Notes: a model not told the origin generated them from the sequence alone. A stretch of DNA of 64,000 bases from Paralithodes platypus (GCA_032716605.1 CM064495.1:49255730-49319729); one strand, 5' to 3'; positions 31,937 through 43,800 are shown, counted from the stretch's first letter. Translations and numbers: made by a program.

Positions 31937-34273
31937 CAGTCGACCCTCGCAAATTCGGACTAAAAGAGACTGGGCCTTGTCCGTATTCAGGAAAAGTCCG
32001 GATTCAGAAAATAGTGTATGGGGGGGGGCCACACACGCATACACATACGCACACACATTATTAATATTAATAACCTAGCAGTAAATAAAAGTTACGTAAT
32101 ATACAGTACTGTACAGTACTCTCCTTATCCTAAATCTTCTATTTACACTATGTACAGGGGTTGATTGAAGGGGGTTAATCAGAATCCGAGGTCGAATCCA
32201 CGACCATCGGATCATCCACCTCACATTCACATCCACTACTGGGACCCGGCTGAGGCTCCTGGGTGGTGGCACTACTGGGACCTGGCTGAGGCTCCTGGGT
32301 GGTGGCACTACTGGGACCCGGCTGAGGCTCCTGAGTGGTGGCTAGGGTGGCTGTGGCTGGCCGGCGAAAGAAAGAGTGGATTTTCGTCTGCCTACCCACT
32401 TGGTGCTGCTTCAGTATAATTGCCTCCCTGAGTAAACGTAGCTGGGTGTAGTGTGACGCTACCTCAGGAGTGTATTCAGTGAAGGCAATCAGGTCGTCCA
32501 CACTGGCCCTCAGTGACGATAGTTTGGGTCGGTTTACTGGTTCCTCTTCCTCGTCACTGCTCTCTTCTTCTGCTTCTTGGCTCTGGATCTGTTCTGCGAT
32601 CTGTTCATGAGTGTAAATTTCATGCCCTGGTACTATCTCTGCCTCGTCCAGCCAATCTTGAACATCTTCCACAGTGACATCCTTTTCCCCAGCATTCCTC
32701 AATAGGTTGTGGAAATCAGCAGCCGCATCATTACCAAACCCCTCGAAGTCGTTGGGATCATCTTCGGCATGAAGGAATGGTTTCCAACAGTTGGCTAAGG
32801 TGGAAATTTGTAGGCTATCCCAAGCAGAGCAAAGATTGCAAATAGCAGAGCGGATGTTATAGGCTTTGATATTAGCCAGTGTGCGTGCCCCACGAGTGTC
32901 CTGTACTGAGTCGGACTCGTCCTCCAGCACCACCAGGACTTCATTGAGGTACTTCCTGGTATATTTCCTCTTGAGGGCGCTAATAATGCCCTGATCCATG
33001 GGCTGGATAAGTGCTGTGGTGTTAGGCGGGAGGTAAACAACTATAATACGCCCGTCAGGTGAGACCAATATATCAGCGCTGGGGTGGGCTGGGGCATTAT
33101 CATACAATAGAACTGCCTTCACTTCGTCTCTGGGGATGCCCAAAACTTCCACTTGATATCTGATGACAGCTGGCACGAAGTATTCGAAAAACCATGCAGT
33201 AAAAATAGCGCAGTTGAACCAGGCTTTCTTGCTGTGGTAATACTTGGCTGGCAGTTCTGTTTCGATGTCTAGGTTCCTCATTGCATGTGGCCTCTTGCTT
33301 TTTCCCACAATCGCCAGCTTGAGACGGTGCGTGCCACTGGCATTTCCCCCACACAGGGCTGATAATCGTTCCTTGGATAGTTTCTTTCCTTTTGTTTTCC
33401 CCTCATGCTTCATTACCTGGGTATTTTGGGCATAGAACGCCAGTAAAATCCAGTCTCATCGGCGTTATATACTTGAGAGAGGGTTAGGTTCTCTTCCTCC
33501 ACAAGCTTATGGAAACGAGCACGGAAAGCTTCTATCCCAGAACTGTCTGCACTCCCACTTTCCCCATGAGTTTTAACATTAAACAATCCATGTCGATTCC
33601 TAAACGCCATAACCAACCATCACTACCCTTAAAGTTAGCTAGGCCTAAATTTTCAGCCAGCTTCACTGCGGCGGTCATAATCTCCACACCCCGTACATTC
33701 ACGCCACTAGACCTCTCCTGAAGAAACCACTTCAGTACAGCTGCATCTAGCTGGGAATGATCAGCTGTGGTCATATTTTTCCTTGGTCTTGCTTTGCCAG
33801 TTTTAGATTTATTGCCTTCGACACAAAATTTAGCAGCAAAGTTCTTTAACTTGTCCTTGGTCTTACGTATATCGGAGACGGTTTGCTTCTTGCACCCATA
33901 CTCCTCACAAACCTGGAGCACTGTACGACCATTCTCAAGCTTCCTTATCAGTTCTAGCTTTTGTTCTACACTCAGAGTAAGTAACCTTTACCCGCTTGAC
34001 AGTCTTTTGAGGCTTGGGGGACATGGTGGCTGGCAATGAAAGTCGATAATAACTTCACAAACACCTTAATAACCAGGTAGTCGCACGGCGGGTTGTAAAC
34101 AAGCTTGAATGACTAGGCGGGAACGGGTGGCATCACCCGTCGCGAGAGCCACCTACCGGACAAAATTTTAAGTATTCGGACAAGTATGCGTTACGGTACG
34201 CACTACCGGACGATCGGACCGGACTCCGGATTGTGTCCGGATTGTTGAAGTCCGGATTTGCGAGGGTCGACTG
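31937..34273 (-). mobile_element. Tigger-like (Tc1/mariner superfamily, pogo group) transposon
   Basis: Terminal inverted repeats CAGTCGACCCTCGCAAATTC and the complement at the right end (GAATT replaced by AAATCCGGAC-type positions), flanked by TA. Length 2337 bp, close to typical Tigger elements. The transposase is on the minus strand. The element lies inside the outer transposon and is therefore younger than it. Confidence 0.9.
32175..34024 (-). pseudogene. Tigger-like DDE transposase, frameshifted
   Basis: Cut-and-paste transposase. From ATG 34024: MSPKPQKTVKR, then a CENP-B-type helix-turn-helix (EQKLELIRKLENG, VCEEYGCKKQTVSDIRK), the second DNA-binding helix region (AAVLKWFLQERS, LGLANFKGSDGWLWR), then the catalytic core with YNADETGFYW, LLYDNAPAHPSA and TALIQPMDQGI, a DD34D spacing. 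The C-terminus (after an acidic EEESSDEEEE run) has three 12-residue repeats of TTQEPQPGPSSA. Three breaks are seen: a 4-bp TACT-type duplication near 33980, a lost base near 33610, and a shift with stop near 33415. The last 412 codons are intact. It is inactive as it stands, but the decay is light. Confidence 0.9.
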
Positions 34274-34493
34274 TAATTCTTTTAATAATTAATATATTAC
34301 ATGATTTGTATTTTTTTTATGTCCCAAAATAATACTCGGAAGGGCAAAAAATGGGTGAAAAATGGGGACTCGGCCAAAATGTTGACACCGATTACCATTT
34401 TTCCCATTAGTTTATGTATTTACATCTAACGAATCTGGATCTAACGCGGTTTTTTTGGCACCTAATATTCGTTAGATGTGAGATCTTATTGTA

Positions 34494-35250
34494 TGTGCCA
34501 GAACCATGGTCGAGGGCAATATGCTTGTAAAAAGGTCTAAAAATCCGATCACCTGGGTTCTTTGAACACTCTTATAAAGGTCAAAGGTAGTTGGGAAAGT
34601 TAGTACGGTCATGATCATACTTCTTCCCCACGTTCCTGATGATTTGTTGCTCTGTCATGACACGAGCGATTTTTCATTAAAGACCCCACACCCAAGAGTA
34701 CCGAAACAGAACTTCACCAACGACTAGTATAACGGTCAGTATAGTCGAGCAGCCATAGCTTGGGACATCTCCCTGCTCATGCTCGCGTTCATCCGGTAGT
34801 ACGCCCCCTGTGTCATGACATACGGAATTACTATTAAAGGCCCCAAACCAACTAGTCCATCGGTAACTCTACCCCATTGACCACATGGCAGGACCACCTA
34901 AGCGGCTCGACAGGACCGACCGAGGGAAAAGACTCAGCAATCAACACTTCAACCACCAGTGTTCAGTGTGTCTCCAAAATCTACTCAGTGTTAGAATAGG
35001 AGTGCTAGTAAATCCTATAAGTCTGTCGTGGATCCTCGTCCGTGCTCGACGTATATATTGTGTATTTATTCCATGTAATAAGTGTAAAGTGTATTCAAGT
35101 GTATTGTACTAAGTGACCATTAATAAGAAAACTCATGCGTGTACTCAGTCTTATATTTATCCTTTACGACTTTTGTGCATGTGTAATTCTCCAGTCAAGC
35201 AAGAACCTACCATATTGTTCAATTAAACCCTAGTAAAAAACCTGGCATAC
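34494..35250. other. LTR-like or unclassified repeat
   Basis: Contains two related motifs, TGTCATGACACGAGCG..TTAAAG.CCCC (34656) and TGTCATGACATACGG..TTAAAGGCCCC (34813). Part of the end (TCTCCAGTCAAG, GAACCTACC, 35190-35215) recurs inverted at 11774. It may be a decayed LTR, but no pair of LTRs is seen. Confidence 0.3.
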
Positions 35251-35261
35251 CAATATATGTA

Positions 35262-35525
<264 letters not shown>

Positions 35526-35690
35526 TATTGATAGTTGCAGCCATGCTTAACTCTAACATATATTAACTTACAATATGGACCAAGTGTGTGCGTGTGCGTG
35601 TGTGAGTGTACGTATAATGTGAGTGTTGTGCATGTGTGTGTGTGTGTGTGTGTGTATGCTAAGTTGCCGTTCATGGATAATGCTACACAG

Positions 35691-35895
35691 TAAAACTGGT
35701 ATCACACGAGAGCTTTTATAGTTAACATTCTATAATCAACATTTTTATGGCAACATTTCTGGAATATTTTGCACTGGTATCGGACACTAGACTGATGGTG
35801 GATGCATTTAGGCGACCGAAATCATTTAAATGTTTACCTCATAAGCTGCCAGACCAGTGTTGAGGGAAAAAGCGCTCGTGTGATACCGGCTTTCG
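35691..35895. mobile_element. Family I MITE
   Basis: TAAAACTGGTATCACACGAG and CTCGTGTGATACCGGCTTT are terminal inverted repeats of the family at 16415-16640. Confidence 0.75.
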
Positions 35896-35909
35896 ATTCA
35901 CACAATGCA

Positions 35910-36243
35910 TTAAGGGGAGATTTCCACTTGAGGGATTTTTTTCTTGACTCCTTTCTCCCTCATGTTTAGCCCCATTGTTTTTCTAATTTTAAGACGTTCG
36001 CCCAATTATTTTGACGATTTTAAGAACTTTCGACCCATTTCTGTCAATTTTAAGACCTTTCGTGCCATTTAGGTGTCGATTTTATCCTGGCGAGCGATAG
36101 CGAGCCTGTAGTATAAGAGGAACCGGCTTTCAGCCGGGACATTTTTCTACCGAAAAATGTACAAATTTATCTTGAAAGGAGCTCAAGGGGGTGTAATCTT
36201 AAGCTTGATGGATATCTAGAGACCAAACTAAAAACCTCCCAAT
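35910..36243 (+). mobile_element. Family B MITE
   Basis: TTAAGGGGAGATTTCCACTT to AAAAACCTCCCAATA. The hairpin is CCGGCT-TTC-AGCCGG, a paired change relative to other copies. The right TTAA is mutated. Confidence 0.8.
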
Positions 36244-36264
36244 AATATACTGCTATCTACAAAC

Positions 36265-36365
36265 ATATTTGTGTTCTATGTGAATGAAGGAGACAAAAGG
36301 CAAAGCTGCCTGTAACAAGCGTCTCCCCTCAATGGTTGAAAGAGCGACAGAGCCAAAATCAAGGT
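36265..36365 (-). mobile_element. LINE-alpha tail fragment
   Basis: Complement of the LINE-alpha 3' end: GGAGACAAAAGGCAAAGCTG, TGAAAGAGCGACAG and CAAAATCAAGG. Confidence 0.65.
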
Positions 36366-36414
36366 ACATTATAGATAACTTAGAGGTTATGGAGACATTT
36401 CTGGTGTGCTTGGT

Positions 36415-36619
36415 GACCCCTTCTGTACCGGCGACGTCTGTTTAATTATATGCTAGCTACATTTATGATTTGTGTAGGTTAAGAAGGGTTTGTGGAAGTA
36501 AAAATGGTTAAATGAAGATAGTTCGAAGCCTGTTAATTGCTGGAGGCCCTTTTAAACTGAATAAAATCGTCGAATATATAATAAAGTTAAAAGGACAGTG
36601 CCGGTATAGAAGGGGTTAA
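36415..36619. mobile_element. Family C MITE
   Basis: CCCCTTCTGTACCGGCGACG to AGTGCCGGTATAGAAGGGGTTAA. The ends pair over about 20 bp. The left TTAA is lost. Confidence 0.7.
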
Positions 36620-36829
36620 GTGTAGTAAAATGACTAGGGGGAGGAGGTGTTTGTGAGAGTTAGCTGGATTACTCTCTGTGTAGGTGAGGCACACGAAGCA
36701 ATATAATTGTGCAAGATGAGTTTTTTAATTTAGAATTGTTATAAGTAATGTGTTTCTCGTTACATTTATTTACTTATATATCAATTCTGTATTAGCAAAC
36801 AATATGTGAATGGGAACCTTTCTCTACCA

Positions 36830-37310
36830 TTTGGGAAGGGTCAGCCAGGGAATAGGTGTGGACAATTACAGCCCATTTGCTCTAGCCCTTTTTGAGTTAC
36901 AGAGATTAGGGTTCACGCTTTGCCAGGGAATAGGAGTGAACATGTACAGCCCATTTGCTTTAGCCCTTTTTGAGTTGCAGATAACAGGGTTCACGATTTC
37001 TGGCCTACCTTCTTGGAACAGGGTATAGTACACGAATGAACTTACCCATGGGCATTTACAGCCCATTTGCTCTAGCCTTTTTTTAGTTAGAGATAAGGGT
37101 TCACGATTTGAGAAGGGTTAGCCAGGGGATAGGTATGGAAATTTACAGCCCATTTGCTCTAGCCTTTTTTTCTGGCCTACCTCCTTAATTGGAACAGGGT
37201 ATATATAGTACAGTATAGTACAAGAATAACCCATTTGCTCTAGCCCTTCTTGAGTTACAGAGGTTAGGGTTCATGATTTCTGGCCTACCCACTTGGAACA
37301 GGGTATAGTA
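36830..37310 (+). repeat. Tandem cluster of family E interior sequence
   Basis: About five irregular repeats of ACAGCCCATTTGCTCTAGCC, TTTTTGAGTTACAGAG and GGGTTCACGATTTCTGGCC, some with GGAACAGGGTATA. These are the complement of blocks inside the family E MITE at 26021-26234. Confidence 0.75.
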
Positions 37311-37483
37311 GATAACTTACCCACACGGCTCACGTCGTTTGCGGGGGAATCGACTCGGGGGTGACGCCGACCTTCTGTCAAAAATAAGGAAAAAGTAAAT
37401 ACACAAAAATTTATAAAAAACAAATATATAAGAAGTGATAAAGAAAGAAAGAAAAATAAATAAATTAAATACAATATAATTTA

Positions 37484-37484
<1 letters not shown>

Positions 37485-37518
<34 letters not shown>

Positions 37519-37560
37519 TGATCTTAAAAATAATGACGATAATGATGATGATGATGATGA
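37485..37560 (+). repeat. (AAT)n and (GAT)n microsatellite
   Basis: AATAATAAT then GATGATGAT, ending at the left edge of the Penelope-like element. Confidence 0.9.
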
Positions 37561-38684
37561 TGATGATGATTGAAAGAGTAATCCCGTCAGCCAGTCAGAA
37601 GTCGGGATTTGCCGTGTGCCAGCCAACTTTGCATCCTGCTACCTACCTCTGGCAACACTCTGGCACCCCGGAGCTCTCAGCCATTCACAGGTCGCCTATG
37701 ACGCACCAAACCTCTCACCTCACCTTGTCCCCCAGATGTCCGCCTCATAACTTACCCTCTGTTCACACCCGTATTTTCTATCCCGGTAAAAAGTGGTCTG
37801 ATGTAATGATGCCAACCCCTTACTCCCATCAGCCACTAAATAACATCACAAATATGCTTTCGGGAAGTTATTACGAGGATGTGAAACTGCAAGAGGGAGA
37901 GCGTACACTTCAAAGATCCCGGGCATACCCTGACATGTCTCAGTGTGGGCCTCAGCCAATCACAGGCCCTTGTTGCACCGGGGGTGGGTATATCAAGAGA
38001 TAGTTAAATGTAGAGTGAAAATACCTAAGAGTTTTGAGTAAATAATTTAGAAGTCTAGTTTAACAGAATTATATAACGGAGAAAAGGGATAGAAGAACCC
38101 AACTCTCCGAGAGTCTAGGTGGTGAATGTAAATAGGTATTAACGTAATGATGCCCACAACGTATGTGGGTTAGAAGTATAGAACTTGTGAATTAGCTTGA
38201 GATATAGTTAAGAATGGCAGCCAAGCCTCTATTATTTGGAAACCTTTCTGTTAAATGGAAACTATATTCTAACTTAGATATCATCTCGTTGAAAGCATGC
38301 TATCGATCGCTCGTAATATCTATTAAAGTAATCAAAGGATATATTTTTCTTGAATAGTTTCTATTATTGCTATTATACTGTATATACAGTATATAGTTGT
38401 TGTGCCTCGTTGTCCGGAGTCGAAGTAGTTCAAAGCTCTGAATAGCGATCGTACAGATAGGATGTAATGGGAACGTAAGAATTCCGAAGTACAATATACT
38501 GTATACTGTGCTGTCGTAGGTATTCAACCCTTCAGTCTGAACATATTTGGACCCGGACAGCGAATCAATCGCTATGAGGATTATGGTTGCCTATTAAGTT
38601 TACTAAATGAAACGCAAACTTCCAAACAACTGTCGAATTATTCCTACCCTAGTAGAGCAGTATTATTAATATATATACTACAAT
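37561..38684 (+). repeat. Left direct terminal repeat of a probable Penelope-like element
   Basis: Two modules. 37561-37990 carries CCAAT-type boxes (CAGCCAGTCAG, CAGCCATTCACAGG, CAGCCAATCACAGG) and CTTACTCCCATCAGCCACTAAA. 38200-38684 carries GCATGCTATCGATCGCTCGTAA, GAATAGCGATCGTAC, ATGGGAACGTAA.AATTCCGAAG and CAAACAACTGTCGAAT. Module 1 recurs at 38684-39160 and module 2 at 41400-42275. The copies are diverged, so these are old pseudo-LTR-like repeats. Confidence 0.6.
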
Positions 38685-39639
38685 GAATAAAGGAGTAATT
38701 TCATCAGCCAATCAGGAGATGGGATTCGTTCAGGTAAAAAGGCAAGGTCTGTCCTCTGCAACGTGCCTCGAGAGAAACACTGCCACACCCTCTCTCTCAG
38801 CCAATCAGGAGCTTCCCGTGATGCTGCGATTTAAGCAAGCTGTTCGTCCTTCCTCATCCAAGCCAGTAACTTCGCTCCCAGTCTTTTCACGCATATTCTA
38901 TCCTGGTCGTAGATGTCCTATTACCACGGTGCAACCTTCTCACTCCCATCAGCCACTAAAGGACATCTCCATCAAGCTTCTAGGGGAATATTTCGAGGAT
39001 AGAATGGAGCAGAAGAGGAAGGAGAGACAGATTCAAAGCGAGCGGGCTAGCCAAACTCCTCCCGGGCGCGCGCTTCGACCAATCGGCCAATCAACGGAGG
39101 TGGGCGGGGCACCAGGAGTCACTGACCCCCAGGCATGTGCGGGGAACACACTTAGCAGCGCTTAGCCACGGCAACCCCCAGCCTCACCTTGGCACTCTTG
39201 GGGAAGCAACGAAGTTTGTTCCGGAGCTCCCACAACCTTGTACCACCACAACCCAGACAACCAAGAAGCTAGTACAACCACCCACCCCGGCTCAGATACA
39301 CCTCCAGTATCCTGATGCCTGCAGACACATCGCTGGCCACCGAGTGGTAGATGGAAAGAAGAGAATGGAGATGATTTACTGGCCCGCTCTGAAATGGGGA
39401 AGTCAACCAGAAGATAACCAATTATTTTATTAAAGGACCCTTATGGGCCCGAACGGACTTATTAAAAGAAAGATAAATGCTAAGACTAATAGGTGTGTTC
39501 CAGCTATAACATATGATGTGTTCTTATAGAACAACCAAAGAGACATTGACTAGACAATTGATGCAATAAAGAGATGAATAGTTGTGAGATATAGCTGTCA
39601 TTATTTCATAAATGTTTATACATATTTTAATAATGCATC

Positions 39640-40362
39640 ACTTAGCTCTACTCCCACTAGTTCTGTATATTTTGATAGAACTAAACTTAAAGATGCCCTT
39701 AAATTCCTCCTTTTCAATACTTATGTTAGATTTTCAAACAAATATTAGGAATTCCTATGGGTGGAAATGCTAGCCCTTTAATTGCAGACTTATTCTTGCT
39801 TGCTTTAGAATTTAAATATATAAAAGACTTAGTTGACAGTAGCAAGAAAAATAAAATCCCAGAAAAATTAGCACTTGCTAAATTGTTAAGTAATAATAGT
39901 AGATATATTGATGATATTCTCGTTTGCAATTTGTTAAATTTTAATCAAGTTGCTAAACTTATTTACCCTAATTCTATTCCCCTCACACAATGTAACGTAA
40001 ATTATAAAGTTGAAAATGTTCTTGATATAAATATAGAGATTGTTAATGAACAGTGCATACTTAAAGTATATCACAAAGTTGATGATTTTAATGTTAATGT
40101 AATAAACTTTCCTTTCCCTAGTAGTAATATCGATAGTAAAATAACTTATAATTGTTTTTATTCCCAGTTAATAAGATTTTGTAAAATCTGCACTAAAGTA
40201 GATGACTTTTGGGCTAGAGCTAGGTTACTATACAGACTCTTAGTGGACAGAGGTTTTGAGGCAAGTAAATTGTTCCATAAATTTAATCTTTTTAGGGTCA
40301 ATTATTGTGACTGTATTCTAAAATTTGACATCAATAATTTTAATCAAGCATTTTTAACTTGA
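39640..40362 (+). pseudogene. Reverse transcriptase C-terminal part, Penelope-like
   Basis: Upstream frame KLKDALKFLLFNTYV leads, after a small break near 39735, into ILGIPMGGNASPLIADLFL (RT motif B region), RYIDDILVC (catalytic YIDD), IYPNSIPLTQCNV, VLDINIEI, KVYHKVDDFNVNVINFPFP, QLIRFCKI and RLLYRLLVDRGFEASKLFHKF, then stops. The open frame is 201 codons from 39757. IPMG and a Y-x-DD box occur in many RTs. The KVYHKVDDF..NFPFP and QLIRF pattern is what suggests the PLE-like group of small RTs common in marine invertebrates. The N-terminal RT and any GIY-YIG nuclease are not visible. Confidence 0.55.
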
Positions 40363-41539
40363 AGTTTCTTGTATAACCTCTGCTTACTTTTTGTCTGTAT
40401 TTATTGTTTATCTTTTTCTTTTTCTATTATTAATATTAATAGTGATGATTTTTTAAATTGATTGTTCTTGTTAAAAGAGTACTCTTTGTTTAAATATGTT
40501 GTTACTTCATATTTTGCAATTATTTGTCTTTATATTATATGTATTCATTGTCGATAGTATCAATTTCTTGCTTTTGCGATTTCCTTAGTTTATTTGTGCG
40601 ATAAATGTAGGTTATTTGTAGGGTAGTTATTGATAGGGGTCACTTGAGGCATGCTATGCTTACAGGTACCTACCCGATAGCACTATCGTTAGTGAGTGCT
40701 GTACTGTATTTTATATATTATTTTGTAATAGTATAGATATCTTATCAATATTTGTATTTTGTACTATTGTTAATGTCTTGTCATGTTGCAAATTTGATTT
40801 TAAATAATATTTTGATATTTAACATGTAGTTTCTTTATTCATGCAGAGTTTAGTCAAATTTACCAGAACGTCCCGGACTTCCCAAACTTGACTAATTCCT
40901 TTAACGTGACGATAGTGCGTTGTTATATGTGCGATTAGTTTGCTTGGGAAACAGATTAACTTGCCCATGTAGTAATGTACACCCTATGTGGTGGATTGTG
41001 TTCTTTTATTTAATAATTTTCATTTTAGTAAGCGTTGTTTCCACATAGCGATTTTGATAATTTAATTTGACTTTATATTGTCCTTGTCCCAATTTTGGTT
41101 TGTTTAGTTTGCAAGTTTTACATTTTAATTTGTTAGTAAAGGCGGCCAGTCTATTAGCCAGAAATAGTTTAGGATCTTATAGGAGTTTAAGTCAGATAGA
41201 GAGTAAAAACTTTAAAGGAAAGTTATCGGGGATAACAGTATAAATGGTGAGATAATCAATTATATGCAGATAACCAGGATCAACGGGATTTCCCTAAGAA
41301 ACTTAGAGAGAATAACTAAGTAGCTTTGTGGGGTTTAGTCATAGAAGAGTAGGTTAGAACTAGCTAAACGAATAGTTAGGAAAGGGCATCAGCCCATACC
41401 CATGAAATACTCTTTTTGTTAAAAGGAAACAATCTGTATTAAATAGATATTCACCTCGTCGACAGCATGCTTTCGATTGTGCGTAAATATCTAGCCAACT
41501 AGTTTTAAGGATGTCAATGATTGGATAATAATGTGTAAT

Positions 41540-41750
41540 CTTGTAAATTGACCTGAATTTTGTAAAGGTGACGAGTATACCTGTGATTTAGTAATTATAT
41601 TTTGATATTGTAAAGGTGATGAGAACACCTGTTGATACAGCAATTGTATTCTGATATAGTAAAAGTAACAAGATTACCTGTTGAGTTAGTAATTGTATTT
41701 TGATAATATTAAGGTAACGAGAATACATATTGATTTAGTAATCGTGAGTA
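41540..41750 (+). repeat. Four diverged ~60-bp tandem repeats
   Basis: Repeats of GTAAAGGTGACGAGTATACC, GTGATTTAGTAAT and ATATTTTGATAT within the 3' part of the Penelope-like element. Confidence 0.7.
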
Positions 41751-42279
41751 ATATTACAGAGGAGACTTGAGAACTCGGACCTACTAATGGTTTAGTAGTA
41801 CGGTCATGGTGATGTAAATGTTATATGATATATTATTAGTGTGTAGTATGATAAAGGTGATTTGAACTTATAAAGTAAATAGGTTTATAACATATTGCTA
41901 CAGTAAGGGGAGAACTTATAGATACAATCCTCGGTCCTAATATTGTTCAGGTAATTAAGGGATAGTGAGGAAATAGTGTTGTCAAGCATTGTTAAGATAG
42001 TGATGTGCCTTTGGCTCGAAGTCGAAGTGAGTCAAGACTGGATAGCGATTGTCCAAATAGGTTGTAATGGGAATGTAATAATTCCGAAGTACAAACTATA
42101 GTGGGCCGTCGTAGGTATTCAAACTATAGTTTGAACTCATTTTGACCCGAACCGAGAATCAATTGCTATGGAGATTATGGCTACCGTAGGAGTTTGTTAA
42201 ATAGAAATACAAACCTCCAAACAACTGTCGAATGATTCCAACCCTAGTATAACAGTGTAGTTATAATTTAGTACAACAA

Positions 42280-42575
42280 TGATAATAATAATTATTATTA
42301 TTATTATATATACAGGTAGTTATGTTTTATTAATTATTTTTATTTTTTGTAAATACGAAAACTGCACATCTACTTTATTAGTATTATCACTCACACACAC
42401 ACACACACAACACTCACCCACACCCACACACAGACACACACAAACACACCACACACACACACACGCAACACCCACCCACACACACAGACCCACACCACCC
42501 ACCCACACACACCCACACACAGACACAGACACACACAAACACCCACACCCACATCCACACACAGGACACACTAAA
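42280..42575. repeat. (AAT)n/(ATT)n and (CA)n-rich repeats
   Basis: (ATAATT)-rich at 42280-42310 marks the right edge of the retroelement. CA-rich sequence with CCCACA variants spans 42390-42565. Confidence 0.9.
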
Positions 42576-42679
42576 GGTTCCTTACCCTGGCTGTCTTGAA
42601 CGTTAACACGTTGGGTACTGGTAGTGAACGAGGAGCCATCGCTCTGGTTACTCACTTCTGGACAAAGAGGAGAAACACG

Positions 42680-43040
42680 TTAAGGGGGCCCACCTTGTTT
42701 GTATTTCTTTCTCTCCCCCTCTCTCTCTGGGTTGTATCTATTCGGTCCCATTTAGCCCACTGTTTTAAGACGTTTATCCCCATCCAGGTGTCGAGTTTTT
42801 CCTGGCTAACGGTAGCGAGCCAACATATTTGTTAAAAAATGTTTTAGACAGCAGGCTAAATTTGTACATTTTTCGATAGAAAAATTTCTCCGGCGAAGCC
42901 GGATTTCTCAATACAATGCTGAAGAAATCGACACCTGGATGGGGATAAACGTCTTAAAACAGTAGGCTGAATGGGGCCGATTGGATACAAGCCAGAGAAA
43001 GAGAGAAAAGGAGAGAAAAAAAGCAGGTCACCCTCCTTAA
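42680..43040. mobile_element. Family A MITE, copy A7
   Basis: TTAAGGGGGCCCACCTTG to GCAGGTCACCCTCCTTAA, with both hairpin cores. Its right TTAA is the left TTAA of a family C element. Confidence 0.85.
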
Positions 43041-43600
43041 CCCCTTCTGTACCGTCGACATCCTTTTCATTTTATTCTGGCTAATACTAATCGACCTTAA
43101 CTCAGTTTAGGAAGGATCTCTAGCATTTATAAGGCTGCCAACTACCTCCATCAGCCATTTTAACTACCACAGATTCTTCCTAAGCTGCATAAAATCGTCT
43201 TAAGGGGAGATGGGTCGTCTTTCAGGACCCTTTTCTCCCTTGTGTTTAGCCCCAATAGTTTTGACATTTTATGACATTCGGCCCATTAGTTTGGCGATTT
43301 TAACACCTTTAGTTCCATTTCGTTGTCAATTCTAAGACCTATCGTGCCATTTAGGTGTCGATTTTTTCCTGGCGAGTGATAGCAAGCCTATTATATGAGG
43401 AACCGATTTTTTTTACCGAAAAATGTACAAATTTATCTTGAGAGGGGGTCTACGGGTGTTTTTCTAAGTTTGAGGGAGGTTTAGCGAGGAACATAAAAAA
43501 TAAAGGAATAAATTAATTCATAGATCAAAGAAACAGCCACTAGCCCCTTAATGTATCTAGAATACAATATAACCGACGTCGCTGGTACAGAAAGGGTTAA
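43037..43600. mobile_element. Family C MITE split by family B
   Basis: The left part TTAACCCCTTCTGTACCG to GCATAAAATCGTC is interrupted by 43200-43551. The right part TGTATCTAGAATAC to CAGAAAGGGTTAA completes it. Confidence 0.75.
43200..43551 (+). mobile_element. Family B TTAA MITE nested in family C
   Basis: TTAAGGGGAGATGGGTCG to CCACTAGCCCCTTAA. The GGCCGG hairpin is lost, leaving AACCGATTTTTTTTACCG. Confidence 0.8.
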
Positions 43601-43800
43601 TCCATTCAGTATTTCCAGGATACCACTTCTTCCTTTTATGCTGGCTACCATTAGACGATTTTAGTCAGCTGGGTAAGGACATTTTAACGTCAGATGGTGA
43701 ATTTATATATACTTTACCCCTGCTATTCCTAGAGAGCCTTCCAAAGCTGAGTTAAATCGTCTACTTTTAGCAAGAATAATATGAAGAAAGGCGTGTTAAT
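43597..43800. mobile_element. Family C MITE, diverged
   Basis: TTAATCCATTCAGTATTTCC to GAAAGGCGTGTTAA with ACCATTAGACGATTTTAGTCAG and its inverse. Shares TTAA with the element to the left. Confidence 0.65.

Larger units (their letters stand above)
31018..34491. mobile_element. Outer TA-flanked DNA transposon hosting a Tigger-like element
   Basis: The left end is CAGTGGAATCTCGCATCTAA and the right end in complement is CAATAAGATCTCACATCTAA, each flanked by TA. Several CATCTAACG motifs lie inside both ends. Without the inner transposon it is about 1.1 kb with no coding capacity seen, so it is probably non-autonomous (pogo/Tigger-type ends by resemblance). It contains a 158-bp tandem duplication (31573-31888). 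Confidence 0.65.
38684..42280 (+). mobile_element. Probable Penelope-like retroelement body
   Basis: Begins ATGAATAAAGGAGTAATTTC with several inverted or direct CCAAT boxes (38696, 38798, 39079), like the left repeat. An RT-like ORF follows (39757-40362), then an AT-rich 1-kb region without a recognised domain. The terminal module at 41400-42275 duplicates 38200-38684. Direct repeats at both ends plus an RT of this type suggest a PLE with pseudo-LTRs. The ORF at 38683-39165 is probably not coding; it has a counterpart at 37515 whose similarity is of promoter-box type. Confidence 0.5.

Noticed and set aside
32165..32419. Plus-strand WWHYWDPAEAPGW repeat ORF
   Set aside because: Antisense of the transposase C-terminal repeats.
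37515..39165. Two paralogous secreted or basic proteins (162 and 160 residues)
   Set aside because: Similarity follows CCAAT-box and other promoter-like motifs in a repeated non-coding module; there is no domain, and codon context is poor.
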